A stretch of DNA of 8,036 bases from an uncultured Spirochaetaceae bacterium (GTDB lineage Bacteria; Spirochaetota; Spirochaetia; SZUA-6; Bin103), in assembly GCA_913043885.1 (NCBI GenBank), contig CAJWOB010000101.1, positions 1 to 8,036 of the forward strand, written 5' to 3'. The notes under the pieces are model-generated. The model saw nothing but the letters and a program-made list of their open reading frames with translations, did not search any database and had not been told where the DNA came from. Shown here one piece after another: positions 6,218 to 8,036 of the stretch. Numbering within the stretch: the first letter of the stretch is position 1; each line of letters opens with the position of its first letter. Both the position numbers and the translations under genes were made by a program.

Positions 6218-8036
6218 GCGTGCCTGGTGGGCGCGTACGCGGTACTCGCCAGCCCGCTCCTCCTCGCCAGCACGTTCGGCGGCGGCCGCGGCGAGCTGCC
6301 ACGCCTCGGCAGCAATCGCCAGGTCTGCTGCAAAGTGGAACGCCACCGCCGCCAGTGTGTCCGCCGCCTGTGCGGCCTCTTCACTCGACTCCGCTTGCAT
6401 GGCCTCGATGCGAGCCGCCCCGAGCGAGGCCTGGCCGGCAAGCGGAGATGCGGGGTCGAGCGTAAGGCCGCCGTAGACCCGTAGCGCCCACTCGAGCTCG
6501 CCGGTGCGCTCCCACAATTGCGCCATCAACAGCTGTGCCTGCCTCCGCACCGGATGGCCGCGGGAGGGCAAGGTCAGCGTCAGAGCCGCCTCGAGTGCCG
6601 CTATGGCAGCCGGAGGGTCGCTGACGGATAGCTCTCGCGCGAACGCCATGTGCACCGTCGCCGCCAGCTCGGGCGGCACCTCCTCGGCCAGCGCCTGGCG
6701 GTAGTAGTAGCGCACCTCCGCGGCGCCGGCCCCGGCTAGCCAGGCCGCTACCACCGCCACCGCCTCGTCCCGCCGCGAGGTGGCTGGGTGTTGGGTCACC
6801 AACTCCCAGGCGCGCGCCAGGGCGGTCGCTGAGCTCCGCTCGTCGGCGACCGTCATGGCCAGATAGCGTGCCTGTTCGGCCAACCCCGGCCAGCGGCCAT
6901 TCGCTCCGCTGGCTACGGCCAGCGCATGGTGTTCCGCCTCCTCCAGCGCACCCCGCCCGCCTAGGATCTCCGCTCGCCGCAGGCCCGCGTTGAGCGTCAG
7001 TTGGTGCTCCGGGTGGCCACGCTCCAACTGATCTAGCGTCCGGTTGGCCGCGTCCAGATGCCCTCTCTGCAGCTGCGCCGCGGCTAGCTCGTACAGCAGC
7101 GCCGGGTGCAGCGCAGCCTCCGGAGCGAGCCGCGCCGCCGACGCGGTGAGATGGGCAATGCCGTCGCCCGCCCGTCCTGCGCGGCTAGCCGCGAGCCCCG
7201 CCCGGTACAGATTGCTGCCGGGATCGACGCCGGCGGCGGCGAGCGAGACGAAGGCGTCCTCCGCCGCCGCTAGCTGGCCGTCGCGAAACAGGGACCACGC
7301 CTGCCGTGTGGCGGCCTCCTGCCATAGCCCGGCGTCCCCGGCGCCGCGGGCAGCGGCATCGGTGGCACGCCCGTACTCGTCGGCCGCCGCCGCCTCGTCG
7401 CCCAGACGCGAGTACGCGGCAGCGAGCAGCAGTCGTGTCTCAGCCTCCCACAGCGCCTCGGCTCCGTGCGGCGTCACCTGCATGGCGGCGACCACCGGCG
7501 CGGCCCAGGCCACCACTTCGCGGTAGGCGCCGGTGTTGAATCGGGCGATCGCCGCCGCGAGCCTGGCTCGGGCACGCAGCTCCTCCGACGGCGGGTTAGC
7601 GGGCTGATCCCATTCGGCGGGTCCCAGCCGGTCGCTGGTGGCAGCCACTTGGTCGAAGAGCCCCGCAGCCCGCATATGCTCCCCCCGCGATGCGTACACC
7701 GCGCCGACGGCGTACAGCGCTTCGGATCGGTCTCTGGCCCCGGACAGCACCTGCAGGCCGTCACGCTCGTGTCCCGACGCCACCAGCGCCACGCCACGCA
7801 TGCGGTGCTCCTCGGCACTCAGCTGGCGCCGCGTAGCGATGCGGTCGAGCACCTGCAGGCGAAGCGCGCTGTCGCCGTCGGTGGTGACCCGCAGCAGCAG
7901 CGCCTCGGCCTCCGGGTCCGGCGCCGTTTCCGTCGTCAGGATCACGTCCACCTCGCCCCCCCCGAGGATGAAGCACGTGTGTCCTGGCTGGCCCTCGGCA
8001 CAGAGCACCCAGTCTGTACGAGACAGGCGTGCGTCC
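6194..8036 (-). CDS. Alanine-rich TPR-like repeat protein (N-terminus cut by window edge)
   Basis: The frame is open to the right edge. A GTG at 8008 would give 604 residues, but nine further sense codons (DARLSRTDW) precede it and read smoothly into VLCAEGQPG, so the true start probably lies outside the window. Apart from the first 35 or so residues, the protein is almost entirely pairs of amphipathic helices with TPR-like spacing, for example EALYAVGAVYASRGEHMRAA (96-115), LLLAAAYSRLGDEAAAADEY (193-212), ALLYELAAAQLQRGHLDAAN (303-322) and LLMAQLWERTGELEWALRVY (493-512). Such solenoids are protein-interaction scaffolds. I see no enzymatic domain. The N-terminal stretch has two cysteines (residues 3 and 12) and a Gly-rich turn and may follow a signal or lipoprotein peptide encoded outside the window; that is conjecture. 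The gene is convergent with the methyltransferase, with a 15-nt gap. Specific function not recognised. Confidence 0.8.
   Translation of the reverse strand, partial: DARLSRTDWVLCAEGQPGHTCFILGGGEVDVILTTETAPDPEAEALLLRVTTDGDSALRLQVLDRIATRRQLSAEEHRMRGVALVASGHERDGLQVLSGARDRSEALYAVGAVYASRGEHMRAAGLFDQVAATSDRLGPAEWDQPANPPSEELRARARLAAAIARFNTGAYREVVAWAAPVVAAMQVTPHGAEALWEAETRLLLAAAYSRLGDEAAAADEYGRATDAAARGAGDAGLWQEAATRQAWSLFRDGQLAAAEDAFVSLAAAGVDPGSNLYRAGLAASRAGRAGDGIAHLTASAARLAPEAALHPALLYELAAAQLQRGHLDAANRTLDQLERGHPEHQLTLNAGLRRAEILGGRGALEEAEHHALAVASGANGRWPGLAEQARYLAMTVADERSSATALARAWELVTQHPATSRRDEAVAVVAAWLAGAGAAEVRYYYRQALAEEVPPELAATVHMAFARELSVSDPPAAIAALEAALTLTLPSRGHPVRRQAQLLMAQLWERTGELEWALRVYGGLTLDPASPLAGQASLGAARIEAMQAESSEEAAQAADTLAAVAFHFAADLAIAAEAWQLAAAAAERAGEEERAGEYRVRAHQARRLIGASE

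Noticed and set aside
7044..7526. 160-codon plus-strand open frame opposite the TPR-like gene
   Set aside because: Ala/Ser-rich composition is the mirror of Ala-rich helices on the minus strand; no independent signal.

Overview
The window is GC-rich (roughly two thirds G+C by eye) and tightly packed with seven protein genes and no RNA gene, mobile element or CRISPR array that I can see. The gene content suggests a high-GC member of the Spirochaetota, possibly uncultured. The DUF115/MptE-like protein at the left edge and the two-helix membrane protein with a degenerate GGDEF domain beside it both resemble proteins I associate with spirochaetes. This lineage call is recognition from memory, not a search result, and I hold it at about 0.6.

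Layout, left to right. (1) Plus strand, 2-2195: the 3' part of a DUF115 protein gene, then 7 nt later the degenerate GGDEF membrane protein. Its Shine-Dalgarno sequence overlaps the stop codon of the first gene, so the two are probably one operon. (2) A 65-nt convergent gap holding a GC-rich hairpin. (3) Minus strand, 2261-3187: ribonuclease Z, complete, with all metal ligands. A good sigma70-type promoter (TGGACA, 18 nt, TATACT) sits in the 79-nt divergent gap, with its -35 box running into the start of the next gene. (4) Plus strand, 3267-6178: a LysRS-like EF-P lysine ligase (epmA), then elongation factor P (efp), then a two-domain SAM methyltransferase whose start is unclear and probably overlaps efp. 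(5) A 15-nt convergent gap, with a perfect 10-bp inverted repeat spanning both gene ends. (6) Minus strand, 6194 to the right edge: a large alanine-rich TPR-like repeat protein, cut by the window edge at its N-terminus.

Functionally the middle of the window is about translation and RNA. RNase Z matures tRNA 3' ends. EpmA is expected to attach (R)-beta-lysine to the conserved Lys32 of the EF-P encoded next to it, which helps ribosomes through polyproline stretches. EpmB, the aminomutase that makes beta-lysine, is not in the window. The methyltransferase looks like a distant relative of the RsmC/RlmG tandem-domain rRNA methyltransferases, but its N-terminal domain keeps the SAM site while the C-terminal one is degenerate, the reverse of the RsmC arrangement. 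Its position after efp makes it the least explained and most interesting gene here.
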